DNA of 27,397 bases from Sperchopsis tessellata (taxonomy: Eukaryota; Arthropoda; Insecta; Coleoptera; Hydrophilidae): assembly GCA_033557685.1 (NCBI GenBank), contig JAWQRN010000661.1:1-27397 (forward strand), in the 5' to 3' direction. Below are positions 1 through 10,105 of this stretch, piece after piece (position 1 is the stretch's first letter; every line of letters starts with the position of its first letter). A program made the position numbers and the translations under genes. Under the pieces are notes generated by a model, which saw only the letters and a program-made list of their open reading frames with translations, was not told where the DNA came from and ran no database searches.

Positions 1-27
1 CTATATATAAAACCTCATAAATCAGAC

Positions 28-29
<2 letters not shown>

Positions 30-104
<75 letters not shown>
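30..104. repeat. (TA)n microsatellite, first of three long arrays
   Basis: An almost pure TA dinucleotide tract of about 75 bases with one TACATA interruption near its middle. It is simple sequence with no coding content and could slip or extrude a cruciform. Two arrays of nearly the same length lie at 3598-3674 and 7196-7272. Confidence 0.97.
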
Positions 105-106
<2 letters not shown>

Positions 107-447
107 GAATTTATACCGGTGAAATATTATATTCTAAACAAAAAGAGAACATATATTGGATATTTTAGGATCGATGGGACACTGGGAACGTATAGAGAAT
201 AACTTTATACAATTTTTTTGTAGTGTATAATAAGTCACTGTAGTAAAAAATTTTTTAGCAAAAAATTGTTGCAAACTCTCTGTAGATTTTAGATCATAAA
301 ACCGGGAAAACTTGCGGCCGTCCACCCTGAGAAAAATTTGTAATGAATTTTTTCGAGTCGTTCCAGAAAGTCAAGCCTTGAAGTGTCAAATTAAAAGCAC
401 AAATGACTGATTAAACTTTAAGATAATGCAAGAGTAAAACTCCCTCC
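105..447. other. AT-rich DNA, nothing recognised
   Basis: I see no gene, repeat boundary or RNA gene here. Short open frames on the minus strand are not similar to any protein I recognise and look like chance frames in AT-rich DNA. Confidence 0.5.
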
Positions 448-540
448 GGGCGGTTGGTAAACTGGCTCTCAACTCCGGAGAGGACCAACCGGGACCCGGG
501 ACTCCTTCACGCCCATAATTCCAAAACTTAGCATCGAGAT
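448..540. repeat. GC-rich island with a perfect 8-bp stem, possible SINE relic
   Basis: This short patch is strikingly GC-rich against its surroundings. CGGTTGGT (451-458) is complementary to ACCAACCG (484-491), giving a perfect 8-bp stem with a 25-base loop. Inside it, TGGTAAACTGG fits the RNA polymerase III box A consensus at about 10 of 11 positions. The expected box B region (CCGGGACCCGGG) fits poorly. It could be a decayed tRNA-derived SINE head or part of another dispersed repeat; the sequence alone does not decide. Confidence 0.3.
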
Positions 541-1258
541 TACTCCAGAGACTAATGAGAGAACAAAACAACGATGTTAATCAGTCAGCCATTGCAAAAG
601 ATGTGTTCTTTGTGAATCCTATTTCACAGGAAACTTTTTACAAAAACTTTATCTTCCATTCTCGAGTCCCGGAATCGACCAAACTTTGAACAATCAAGAT
701 CCTATTTTTACTTTTATTGCCAAAGATTGATTTTACTGTTACTAGTTTCCATTTTCGGAGCCCCTGTTCGGGTTTCCATACTGCTTCTCCGACGCTTTCT
801 TGTGAGCGATTCTTGTTTTCCTTTTCGTGGGGTGCAGATGCATAAAACCAAACTACCTGGAAATCCCTCAGTGTATTTTCTGACGCGTGATAAACAATAT
901 TAAATAGTTGATGTTCCATTCACGTAAATATTGCTTTACGTAACGATCTGTGAAATACTATTATCTGTGTCCATTGTATTCAGTTTTTATTTGGTTCAGA
1001 CATGTGATATTAAATAAAATTCGCGGCAAATGTTGCGTAATTCTTCGCAAATTAAATAAAAATTATTTGTATAAAATATAAAAATTTGTTAAATGAAGTT
1101 CAAATAGAAATGAAAAATGTAGTAAAGATAGAATGTGAAATGCATTTCCTTTAGACTATCAAGAACAACATTATCTCATGATGTTTTTTACATATTTCTA
1201 TGCAACTTATTTATCAATACTTCTTCTTGTATAACTGTTGTGAATTATCATATTCCGC
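541..1258. other. AT-rich DNA, nothing recognised
   Basis: Anonymous sequence. A minus-strand frame of 93 codons at 638-919 has no motif I can identify and no supporting context. I see no inverted or tandem repeat of note. Confidence 0.5.
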
Positions 1259-1527
1259 TGCTATGGCTAAGCGCCGGCGCTAGGGATTAGACTCACACAC
1301 CTAGGAATTTTGCTGCATCTAGTGTTCCAACTGGAATTGGGTTCTTTAATGAGCACGAGGTCTTCATTTACCTACAATACACGGGACCCACAGTTTCACA
1401 TCTCTCCCGGAAGTCGAGTACCAAAAAGGCTTTTCCCTAATCACAAAAAGCCGACAGTCTCTGAGTATCTAACCCGAGACCCCACGCTTAGTAGCCTAGT
1501 ACGTAGCCACTGAGCTAACGAGATGAC
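1259..1527 (-). repeat. probable tRNA-derived SINE
   Basis: On the minus strand this block begins with a tRNA-like head: TTAGCTCAGTGG (1507-1518 complement) matches RNA polymerase III box A, and GGGTTAGATACTC (1463-1475 complement) is a decayed box B about 31 bases downstream, which is the normal spacing. The body of about 200 bases is richer in G and C than the flanks and ends near the CGCCGGCG palindrome at 1271-1278. The length of about 270 bases suits a SINE. SINEs are non-coding and move with LINE enzymes in trans. I see no clear A-rich or simple-repeat tail and no target-site duplication, so the right and left limits are approximate. The 67-codon + strand frame inside it is a shadow. 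Confidence 0.55.
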
Positions 1528-3597
1528 TCTCTGATTGTTATTATACGTCCTTTAACTACTTATATATTGCTACCCAAACAATGTAATTCTTGGAAAATAT
1601 TTAATCACTGCTAAAATTATAAACTATTACTGATTATAACCTATAAATAAGAAGGTAATGCGTCAATTTTATTTTATCTCATTTGTATTTGCCCTTCAAT
1701 AGCTTTTCTGTAGAGTATAGTTTTTATAGATTCAAACTAGTAACAATTTATGGCCCCAGTTAAATACAAGATTATAGTTTCTTGAATATAGTTCTACCCA
1801 GTTTCGAAGTATGTCTAATTAGTGCAAATTTCCTTTATTCTGGTTAAACTTAAACATTCTAAGAACAGTCTTAATATATTTCCGTCTTTAGTCGTATGGA
1901 AGTTACATACGTATTTATATTCTTAAAAGTTTTGCTGTTTGAATTTTACTATGGGTTTGAATTATTTAGGTAGAAATGATGAATATTTGTCTGCTAAATT
2001 AAAGCTGTGGTGTTATATTAGACATGAATTTGAATAAGATTTTTAAAGTAAATAATACACCTCATATAGGTACATTAAGCAACATTAATAATAATAAACA
2101 ATTTATTTCATAGTGCCATATGTGTAAAATAGGTAACACAGAAAGCTTAATCCAAAAATAGCAATATAATATACTTAAAACTATTCATAACAACATTTAC
2201 TCAGTATTGTAAGTAAAATAATAATCATTATATTTCATTTTATTTTTTACTTTATTCTACACAAGGATTATATTAAAATGTGTTTCTTTTGCGGGTTTTA
2301 ATTTATATATATTTCAATAATAATTCATTATATATCTTAGATGTATTGTAGTTAAATTATTTATAATGTTTTGGGTGAACCTTTAAAGCTATATTACATT
2401 GAATTACATTTCTCACTAATGATCATGGCTGAAGAACCTCCGGGAATGGTTTAGCTGTACCAATAGCCAATTATTTAGATCAGCGATCTCATAAATACGA
2501 ATCGCCTTGATGATTGCCACTTATCGGAGATAGCACCTAAAGATGAATGACCATTATTTTGGGTATTTGGAGTTGTTTATCCAGCGTTATAATTATTGGA
2601 TTATTCAAAGTCGAATCCAAAGTAAAAAATAACCCAATCAATCAACTGGAAAACTATTATGGAAAGTCTAGACTAGAGTAAACTCTTCTGAACTAACTGT
2701 ATAAATGTCTACAAAAACTCAGTTCGTGTATGGAAACTGCTGCGTCTAAATGGTATTGTTAATTTCATTGAAATAAAATATTTCTAATAATACAATAAGT
2801 TTTACTCGGGAAAAATCACTGCAAATATCCTAAATAATTACCATTAGTGAGAGATAATCCAATGTAACGTGCTTTAAAAATTGACAAATCTATACTAATA
2901 TACATAAAGAAATGAAGGGTTATACCATAATATAACAAATAATTAGATTAAAGAAAAACAATAAAATATAATGAATAATTTGCAAGTAAATATAAATTAA
3001 AGCATACATAATGAAATATCGATAAATAAATTCTTTTATGTAATCCTTGATATTTTAGGTATATAAAAAGTTGATGAATATAAAAAAGTAAAGTGTAAAT
3101 TAGAATATATGAATAAATAGTAATAAACCCAAAGAAACCCAAAGTGACATAAAAGATGAATTATTTTTAATTAATTAAAAAGAACCTTTAAATTAAAAAT
3201 GCTTATCTGCAATAAATGTCAAATAAAGTTATCAGTTCATGCGAAAAGTATAAATATAGTTCATCAAACTATGAATCAGTCACATTTACAGATATTAACA
3301 CAAACAACGATTTTGTATTAAAACACTTACTATTATTATAATTTATTAAGCTCTTTAGGTACTATTTGCGCTGCAATACATTATATCGTGTTACCATTTC
3401 CATCAATTAAGTTTGGAGTATCCCTGTATCCTATTCATGTATACTCGTAATATATAATTATTCCAAATCTTATAGCTTTATAGTAGATTGTTATTCTGGT
3501 ATATAAGAAACTAACACGTGTCTGTGTATAAATCTACACGCCAGTAGCTAAAAGCTTTTCTCCATGTACTTATCGTAAATAAAAAGAGATCAATTAT
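1528..3597. other. long AT-rich intergenic or intronic stretch, nothing recognised
   Basis: About 2 kb of very AT-rich sequence with no recognisable coding segment, element terminus or RNA gene on either strand. Short frames here (for example minus 2948-3142) are low-complexity hydrophobic translations typical of AT-rich noise. Confidence 0.5.
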
Positions 3598-3627
3598 AAT
3601 ATATATATATATATATATATACATATT

Positions 3628-3674
<47 letters not shown>
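3598..3674. repeat. (TA)n microsatellite, second array
   Basis: A TA dinucleotide tract interrupted once by ACATATTTAC. It lies 45 bases upstream of a pyrimidine tract ending TTTCTTTCAG (3711-3720) and a more GC-balanced segment that leads into a LINE relic. Confidence 0.97.
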
Positions 3675-3675
<1 letters not shown>

Positions 3676-3939
3676 GTAAAGAATCCGCTTATTTATAACT
3701 AATTTAATATTTTCTTTCAGCTATTAATCACGGACCGTGTATCCGTCGCTATATCTCAGCTATATAATTCGTGTTAGACCGTCTCAGAGAGACAATTCTC
3801 AATCGAGTTACGTTATAAAAGAGAGCTGACAGCCAGAGTAGAAACGTACAAAGTGGTAATATTTACTCTGCACTTATGGTGTATCTACCTACAATTACTA
3901 TTGAAAATTTGTTTATCTGTAGTTTTCACTACACTCGTC

Positions 3940-4342
3940 ATGGATGATAGTCCAGCCCCCCTGCGGAAACGCCATCTTTCTGGTTCCGAACTAGAGAACG
4001 AAGCCAGATGTTGCCGAGCCAGAAAATGCGTATATCGAGTCCTGCGTTGATCGATTTGTCGAACAACAGGAGGTACCTGAGGCACAACTTGTCACCTCTC
4101 AAAAAGTGGAAAGCATCATTCACAAGTTAAACAAAAACAAAGCCCCCGGGAAAGACGGTAATGGCAATATTGCCTTGAAGCGTCTGCCAGACCGGGTAGA
4201 AGAAGTGTATGTCAGTATACCGAATAGTATCTTAGAAGCACTAGCCCCTGCAATTCGTTCGTATCTCCGTTCAGTTCTGTATTGTACACCAAGTAATTAC
4301 CCTAGGGTAGATACTAATTTTACCATTTTGTCTATGTTTTAG
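3940..4342 (+). pseudogene. Jockey-like LINE fragment: putative ORF start joined to reverse transcriptase N-terminal region
   Basis: Jockey-type non-LTR retrotransposons copy themselves with an endonuclease and reverse transcriptase. The frame from about 3995 to 4240 contains the recognisable segment that precedes the RT palm in this clade: a helix VESIIHKLNKNKAPGKDG followed by NIALKRLP, matching the family pattern I..L...KAPG.DG..N..LK.LP. The upstream part of the same frame (VDRFVEQQ, about 4043-4066) also fits. From 3940 a different frame opens with MDDSPAPLRKRHLSGSELENE and is separated from the RT frame by a frameshift near 3995. The motif A to C catalytic region of RT is absent, so the copy is 3'-deleted or internally rearranged and cannot be functional. 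The reading of 3940 as an original ORF start is inference. Confidence 0.65.
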
Positions 4343-6701
4343 GACGAAGTTCAACAAGATGGAGGAGTTTAGTCGTAGGGACAGGCACATTTTAAAACAC
4401 ATACACGTCGCCTCACTGGTACTCGATTTGTCAGTCGAGATTTTAATTTATTCATTCCACGACTTTGGATGTTTTCATAAACTATTTCCGATTTTAATTT
4501 CAATCTTTCGGTTTTCTTAGTTTACTCCTAAATAATTTACATAAGAGTTCTGTTTATTTTTGTTGAATTAAATTCGCCCGAGAAATTTTAACATAATTAC
4601 CACATTCTTCAATAAAAAACCTTTGACAAATCTTATTTGAGTTTTCATCCAGATTAATATTTTGGTCTACAAAACTTTTATTTGTTTCCGAATTATTATC
4701 ATTAAAGTGTAAACTATAATTTTAACAAATCTCTTGTTTACATATATCTTAATATTATTTCACTTATTCTAGCGACATAGTCGTCTCCATTTCTTAATAT
4801 TTATTCTATCCCAAATTCAAACTTTAATCGATATGTGTCCTTAGGGTCTGTTTTGCCATGGTGTTTAAAGTAAGTTCTTTAGTTTTGATATGTGCACAGC
4901 TTGCTCGCTCAGACAACACTATCAACATAGCAGGTAATCTCTCCAACTGTGCTCATTTCTTTGTCTCGTAAACAGATTCATCTTTTACTTCAACACTTTA
5001 TTGTTAGCTTTCAGGGCCAGAGCAAGAATAGGGCTAGTATACTAGACAGGAGTAGTTCTCTGTGACTAATCTTGTAAAATGTGATCTGTGGCGTTTGATC
5101 GTTCAGACAACATTATCTACATCGCATATTTAATTGACTAAAGAATAAGCAAGTTGTTTTGTAGACCTTTAGAATAACACTTATGTCGAGATAAACCAGA
5201 CTTCTTGTTTGATCCTATTTGGTCATTGTTATTAATTACCGTCCAAATATTCGATAGAGATATAACTATCGAAGATGAACCGCGGGCTATATACCTCTAA
5301 AGCAGTATTGATTTGTTAATCATTTTATATCTCTACCTCTTCCTCTCCAGGGTTTTCTTTTATGTCACTAATATTCGTATCTGTCACGGTTCCATTGTTT
5401 TTATTAGTCTAATAAAATTATTATTTGTATTTTATTTAAATAAGTTATTAATTTGTAAGATGTTTATTCTTGTTACGTTTTGTTTTGTTATAATTTACTT
5501 ATAATCATTGTTTGTTTATCACCATAATTGGTCTGTAAGTATCAATTGTACTTAATTGAGAGTTGGGTCTTGAAGTAGTCACTGCGATAGTATTCTTACT
5601 TTCGTATTTCATTCTGGCCATCCTGATAGTACACAACGGAGTTCATCTCCTCTATCACAGAGCGAAGGGTAGAATAGATGCATTTCCATTTCTTACCCGT
5701 TGTTTGTCAAAAGATTTTTAGTTGCTTTAGTCACCGTTCCCGATTACGGTCGCAATATTTAACCTTTTTAAGTTCGTATTGTGTTGGCATTAACCTTATT
5801 TAAGCTTTTGTGAAACTGAAAATGTTTAAATTTTGTATCATTTTATTTCTTTGTTAACCCGAATTTATTTTGGAACAGCTCCTGGAACTGCAGTGCGGAC
5901 CGATACCGAGAGAAAATCTTATTACGATAAGCGTAGTTAGCATCAGGTCCAGTAGACACGGAAGGTTGACAATTTTACTTAGGTCTTATTTGATTTTAAA
6001 CGATAGCTTAACTGAGTTTTCTCATAACTCAAGACCATGTTATTAATAGGGTTTAAATCTCTGCTATTTTCATAGACATGTAATCACTGTAGAAGACTAA
6101 TATTGATGTTTGTATAATGTTTGGTATTGATGTTTCACCTGATAAATTGTCATGCTGTTACGGCTTTGTGTTTGGTTCAATAAACATCTTAAACTTCTTC
6201 TTGTGTCTTTATTCAATTCCTTCGCTTCTCTACTCGAAGTATGTTATTGAGAGTTACTACATTTCTATATGGGTTCTACATCTGGTTTTCTTTCTTACTA
6301 GAATGATCACGCCATTTCTGTTTGCCTCCTGATGCAAGTGTTTCTTCATAAGACCCCAACCTCATGCCAGAAGATGGGTTGTTTTAATATATATAATAAG
6401 AATTAACAAATGTTTGCATTTCACGCTCATTAGCGATCATCAACAAGAAATATTCTGTAACAATCAATCTTCGAACGAACGAAGTATGTAAATTAACAAT
6501 CGTGAATTCTTATTTCACATTACTTCATTACCTTAGTTGCGTATAAACATCGACCCTAACAGGTAATGTTGATTGTAGGAAACTGGGCGAACCATAACCT
6601 GCCACAGTTCATCTAGTAGCCAAATTTCGGCAGCACTGATCCCTTGGATTAGTTTTTTTGATTGGATATTGTTTGCCGATCGATATGTGACTTAAAATTA
6701 A
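4343..6701. other. AT-rich DNA, little recognised
   Basis: About 2.4 kb without a supported gene. The only internal structure I see is an imperfect direct repeat of about 25 bases: TCAGACAACACTATCAACAT at 4910-4929 and TCAGACAACATTATCTACAT at 5103-5122. The open frames at 5313-5504 and 6117-6332 translate to hydrophobic, compositionally biased peptides with no family resemblance. Confidence 0.45.
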
Positions 6702-7014
6702 ATAATATTCACATATAATGGGGAAAGGTCAGAAAGGAAACAACCAACTGTTTATAAATCTTAAGTGATATTCTAGTCGACCGATTTCGAGGCATTGCGC
6801 CTTATTTTCAGGATGAAATAGTTAATAAAGAACAAATGAGAAAAGCCTAGACTTTTTGCTCGATACATTTTCTCATTTGTTCCATATATTATTGTCTTGA
6901 TTAAATTGTTTGTCCTGAAGATAGGGTGCGATGCCTCAAAATATTATAGACAGTTGCTTGTTTCCTTTCTGGGCCTCCCCCGATATATTTTTAATATAGA
7001 ACACCCCTACTCCT
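6702..7014. mobile_element. foldback of two inverted Penelope-type termini
   Basis: The two halves are inverted copies of one sequence. The left half carries GGAAACAACCAACTG (6736-6750) and the right half its imperfect complement CAGTTGCTTGTTTCC (6951-6965). Inner arms GAACAAATGAGAAAA (6830-6844) and TTTTCTCATTTGTTC (6868-6882) pair around a spacer of about 23 bases. Each half also holds a hammerhead-like core: on the minus strand near 6776-6814 (CTGAAAA, stem, GAAAT, CGGTC) and on + near 6914-6940 (CTGAAGA, stem, then a broken GAAAC). The right edge AACACCCCTACTCC recurs at the ends of the elements at 15101 and 23400. It encodes nothing. It could be a non-autonomous derivative or a dead inverted terminal pair. 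Confidence 0.75.
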
Positions 7015-7195
7015 AAAAAACATATTCTTTAAATAATATTGTTCATAATCCACTATGTGAACAAATTCTATAATATCAAGTACGATCAATGTTTGATTAA
7101 CAAAAAGTATTGATATATGGTCAAGCAAGTTAAATTATAAAACAATTATTACCTTATATTTGATTCAAACAACTTAAGATCTTAGAATCAGTAAT
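7015..7195. other. AT-rich spacer, nothing recognised
   Basis: Short spacer between the foldback and the third TA array; no feature seen. Confidence 0.5.
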
Positions 7196-7221
7196 TGTAT
7201 ATATATATAAATATTTATATA

Positions 7222-7272
<51 letters not shown>
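7196..7272. repeat. (TA)n microsatellite, third array
   Basis: A TA tract with two early interruptions (AAATATTTATAT and ATGTAT). Length and composition closely match the arrays at 30-104 and 3598-3674. Confidence 0.97.
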
Positions 7273-7274
<2 letters not shown>

Positions 7275-8723
7275 AGTTGTTAATATAGTTTTACGTGACA
7301 TGTATGATACTACCTATTCTAATTAACTATTTTCCAGATTTCTGAATTTCCATTACAAACGTTATTTCAAAATTTATCTTTCAAATCTGAGATTTTCCAT
7401 CTTTAATTAGTGTAGTGTGTGAGTGCTACAAATTCGACAGCAAATATTGGCCCCATCGAAATTAATTAATGTCCACAAACGGAAACAAGGCAATTGAAGC
7501 GCAGGCGTCCAATTAAATACATCGATTATTGTCACTAGTGATGTATTTTACAACATCGGCTGAAATTAACTAATATAATATGTAACGCTACTTGTCAATT
7601 GCACAACATGCATTACTGTGGGGTTTAAAGTTTTCGAGTAAGATAATTAGGATTAATTAGGTAGTGCGATTATAATGTTAACACGGTAATTGGTTTGAAG
7701 CAGAGAATGCCTTGCAAATTTGTTTGCCATGATACACCAGTTAGCAAGTCATTTGTTTTATGCTGTAATTGTTTGGTTTTATCGGTATTGTTGCATATAC
7801 ATGTGTTGCTGGTAGATATTTGTATAGGAGTTTGGTTATATATTGATAATAATTCGATGTCAGCATCTATGCAGATAAGAACATGTAAATTAACTATTAA
7901 TCAAAAAAGTATTGCCTTGATTCTATTATGCATATATATATATATATATGTATACATATACAGAACCAGGAGTAATTTTTCACTTTGCTTCCTACCATTG
8001 TTTTGGTTCTCTATAATGGTATTCATTTTGCTTGTCAATAACATTAACGACTTTACTGTCGGGGTAATATCTATGAAATGTCTTTGGTTTCTATGTGGTA
8101 ATGGGTAGCCTCATTTTACTTTTTGGTGTCTTTTACGGTTTTTCTTCCGATATTTAAACTGATAATTTTTGTGAAATTATTTGTGGGTTTTTGATGTTCC
8201 GAAAGTATTTGTTGAGTTTTTTACAATAAATAAATATATACGGGTTCAGTACTTGACTCTCTCTTGGTCGTGGCGGTTGTAATTTAGTTTTCTTATGCTT
8301 TTAGAGATCATACATCTTAATCGAAGTTTTTTTTTTCTTTTCTGGTCTTTTTGATTTATTATTAATATTCTTATTCCATGTTTCCAATTATAAATAAATA
8401 TTTTACATCTTAGTAAATCAATAGATCAGCTGGTTTGTCTTTTTTATTTTTCTTTTTCGACCGCTACTGTGCGGCCAGGGATCTTGTTGTCTACCCATTA
8501 TTAAGATTAATTTTCGAACACCTATGTAACTTGCGCCGGGTGTGTGCGTTGGATACTTGTCATACCCAGTTGACCACACAGCTACCTTGTCAAACTACAC
8601 CGGACTTTAACAGGTGTTTTTGTACGCATATATTTGTGTCTGAAATTTAAAATAGCCATGCACATGGAATAATTGTGTGTTAAAAATGCAGTTTTCAGCT
8701 GGAAAAGGCGATAATATGAATGT
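7273..8723. other. AT-rich DNA with a short TA tract and one small hairpin
   Basis: No supported gene. A shorter (TA)n tract lies at 7931-7961. AAATACATC (7514-7522) and GATGTATTT (about 7540-7548) form a small inverted repeat. The 137-codon frame at 7695-8108, the longest in the window, runs through the TA tract and is Cys- and Ile-rich without any motif, so I do not call it a gene. The 8300-8460 stretch is pyrimidine-rich. The N-terminal part of the Tc1-like transposase that follows is not recognisable here. Confidence 0.45.
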
Positions 8724-9179
8724 GTTAATTTGATGGTATGAGTTGGAATAAGTGCAGGAGGTCATACGGATCTTTATTTCATTCAGAATGGCTCTCTGAC
8801 TACCTTAAGGTATATGTATGAGATTCTGCAACACATTGTTCTTTTGTAGTGGGAAGATGATTCATTTTTATAGATTATAATGCTCGTCCACATCGAGCAA
8901 ATCTCGCGAAAAATGAGATTCATGCAATGGAAATCGAAAGAATGAATTGTCCATCAATTTTTTTTATGGTGATCTGATAACAAGTGTATTAGAACGGCGC
9001 ATTATAATAATGTGTTGCTGAGTGAAATATGCCATCACCTATAATTTTGGATGTGTAAATTTTTCTCAGAGTGGAACCGGATATGAACCAAAAATAGTTG
9101 TGTGGTAATCTGATTCAGTCCAGGCACAGTAAGATATCAAAGCTTTCTAGCTATTCGTGGAGATCATACTCGTTATTAA
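8724..9179 (+). pseudogene. Tc1-like transposase relic (C-terminal catalytic half)
   Basis: Tc1 transposases cut and paste DNA at TA sites with a DDE catalytic domain. The frame at 8724 reads VGISAGGHTDLYFI then QNGSLTTLRY, the typical segment between the first and second acidic residues. After a frameshift, FIDYNARPHRANLAK (8867-8911) is the signature NARPH block, and EIERMNCPS follows. The C-terminal end, AIRGDHTRY and a TAA stop at 9177-9179, matches the usual Tc1 terminus. The acidic residue expected just before NARPH appears to be Tyr here, the SPDLNPIEH block holding the third acidic residue is deleted near 8953, and there are several stops. No N-terminal DNA-binding domain and no terminal inverted repeats were found. 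This is a dead fragment. Confidence 0.85.
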
Positions 9180-9659
9180 CTTTTGAATTTTGTACCAATT
9201 AATGAAAAAATTAAATATATGGTTTTCTGCATTAACTCGTAGACATACATTTTATGATTTATATCATTTGCAATAAAAGTAAAAATTAAACAACAAATAT
9301 GTTTATCTTAATATATGCTCATCAGAAAAAGTGTTTTAGGAGCACATAATTATCAAAATATCATTTATATTCATATTCCGGGAGATAACCATGTGTTGGC
9401 TTTTCTTTTTGCTAATTAAATCTTAAAGGTATTTAGGTAGCTGTCTGAAACGTTAGTCATATAATAAATAAAAACTGGTGATTTACCGACTTTCCTGCAG
9501 GATTCGGCCAGATCTTTTGCGAATATTTCACACAAATTTGATAATATGTATTTTCAAGAGGATGCAAGAGGACACCTATTATCGCAGTTCAGATTTTACG
9601 GATGTTTATATATTTTAACGGACTCTTATTATTCCAGGTAACTAATTAGAAAATTTAGC
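9180..9659. other. AT-rich DNA with a partial hammerhead-like motif
   Basis: No coding content. On the + strand GCTGTCTGAAACGTTAGTC (9440-9458) resembles the 3' half of a Penelope-type minimal hammerhead (stem II strand, GAAAC, palindromic ACGT, then stem I). I cannot find a convincing CTGANGA half immediately upstream. On the minus strand TTCTGATGAGC (about 9318-9328) resembles a 5' half in the opposite orientation. Confidence 0.35.
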
Positions 9660-10105
9660 GAACAATTGTATCTGCTAATAGTGCTCCCTAAAGCGAGTAG
9701 AGAACATTCTTTATGTATGACATATGTTCACTAAGCCACATTTACATGGAATTTCGTATAAAGCGGATTGTAGGGGAATTGAGTCTTTCAAAAATGGAAG
9801 GTTTTCCCTGATATTCATCTAAAATCGAAAAATATTTTTGATAGAATAATTGCGGAGTAGCCGTGCTATCTTCTCTATCGTGTTCAATTTGTACGGCAAG
9901 TAAGTATGGCCAATAACATACAGGTTCTGGTTAGGAGGAGCGGGAATTAATGAAAGCGGAATGGCTCTTTTATATCCGAAGATTTGTATCCATTGGTTAT
10001 AAGAGTATTTTTTACCTCACTAAGTTCTTCGAATAAATTATCTTTTTCATTGAGCAATAAAGCTGCGTAGGCCGGAGAATTGACTAATGCTAATGTATAT
10101 GAGGT
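9660..10105 (-). pseudogene. Penelope-like element, linker and GIY-YIG endonuclease part
   Basis: Penelope-like retroelements encode a reverse transcriptase followed by a GIY-YIG endonuclease. Reading the minus strand from about 10105, LLLNEKDNLFEELSEVKNTL then NGYKSSDIK matches the thumb or linker helices. After a frameshift, LPYKLNTIEKIARLLRNYSI matches the conserved LPY..G....IA..L..Y segment. Next come PLQSALYEIPCKCGLVNICH and TRFREHY, the GIY-YIG domain with its Cys pair and the later Arg and Glu-His residues. GIY is replaced by ALY and YIG by NIC, and several stops interrupt the frame, so it is not active. It is in the same orientation and expected order downstream of the RT fragment at 11270-11650 and is probably the same copy. 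Confidence 0.85.

Noticed and set aside
1264..1296. A tRNA gene around GGCTAAGCGCCGGCGC
   Set aside because: The box-like words are only about ten bases apart and no cloverleaf or acceptor stem can be drawn.
7695..8108. Longest open frame in the window (137 codons, +)
   Set aside because: It runs through a TA microsatellite, has a Cys/Ile/Tyr-rich translation with no motif, and the AT content makes a chance frame plausible.
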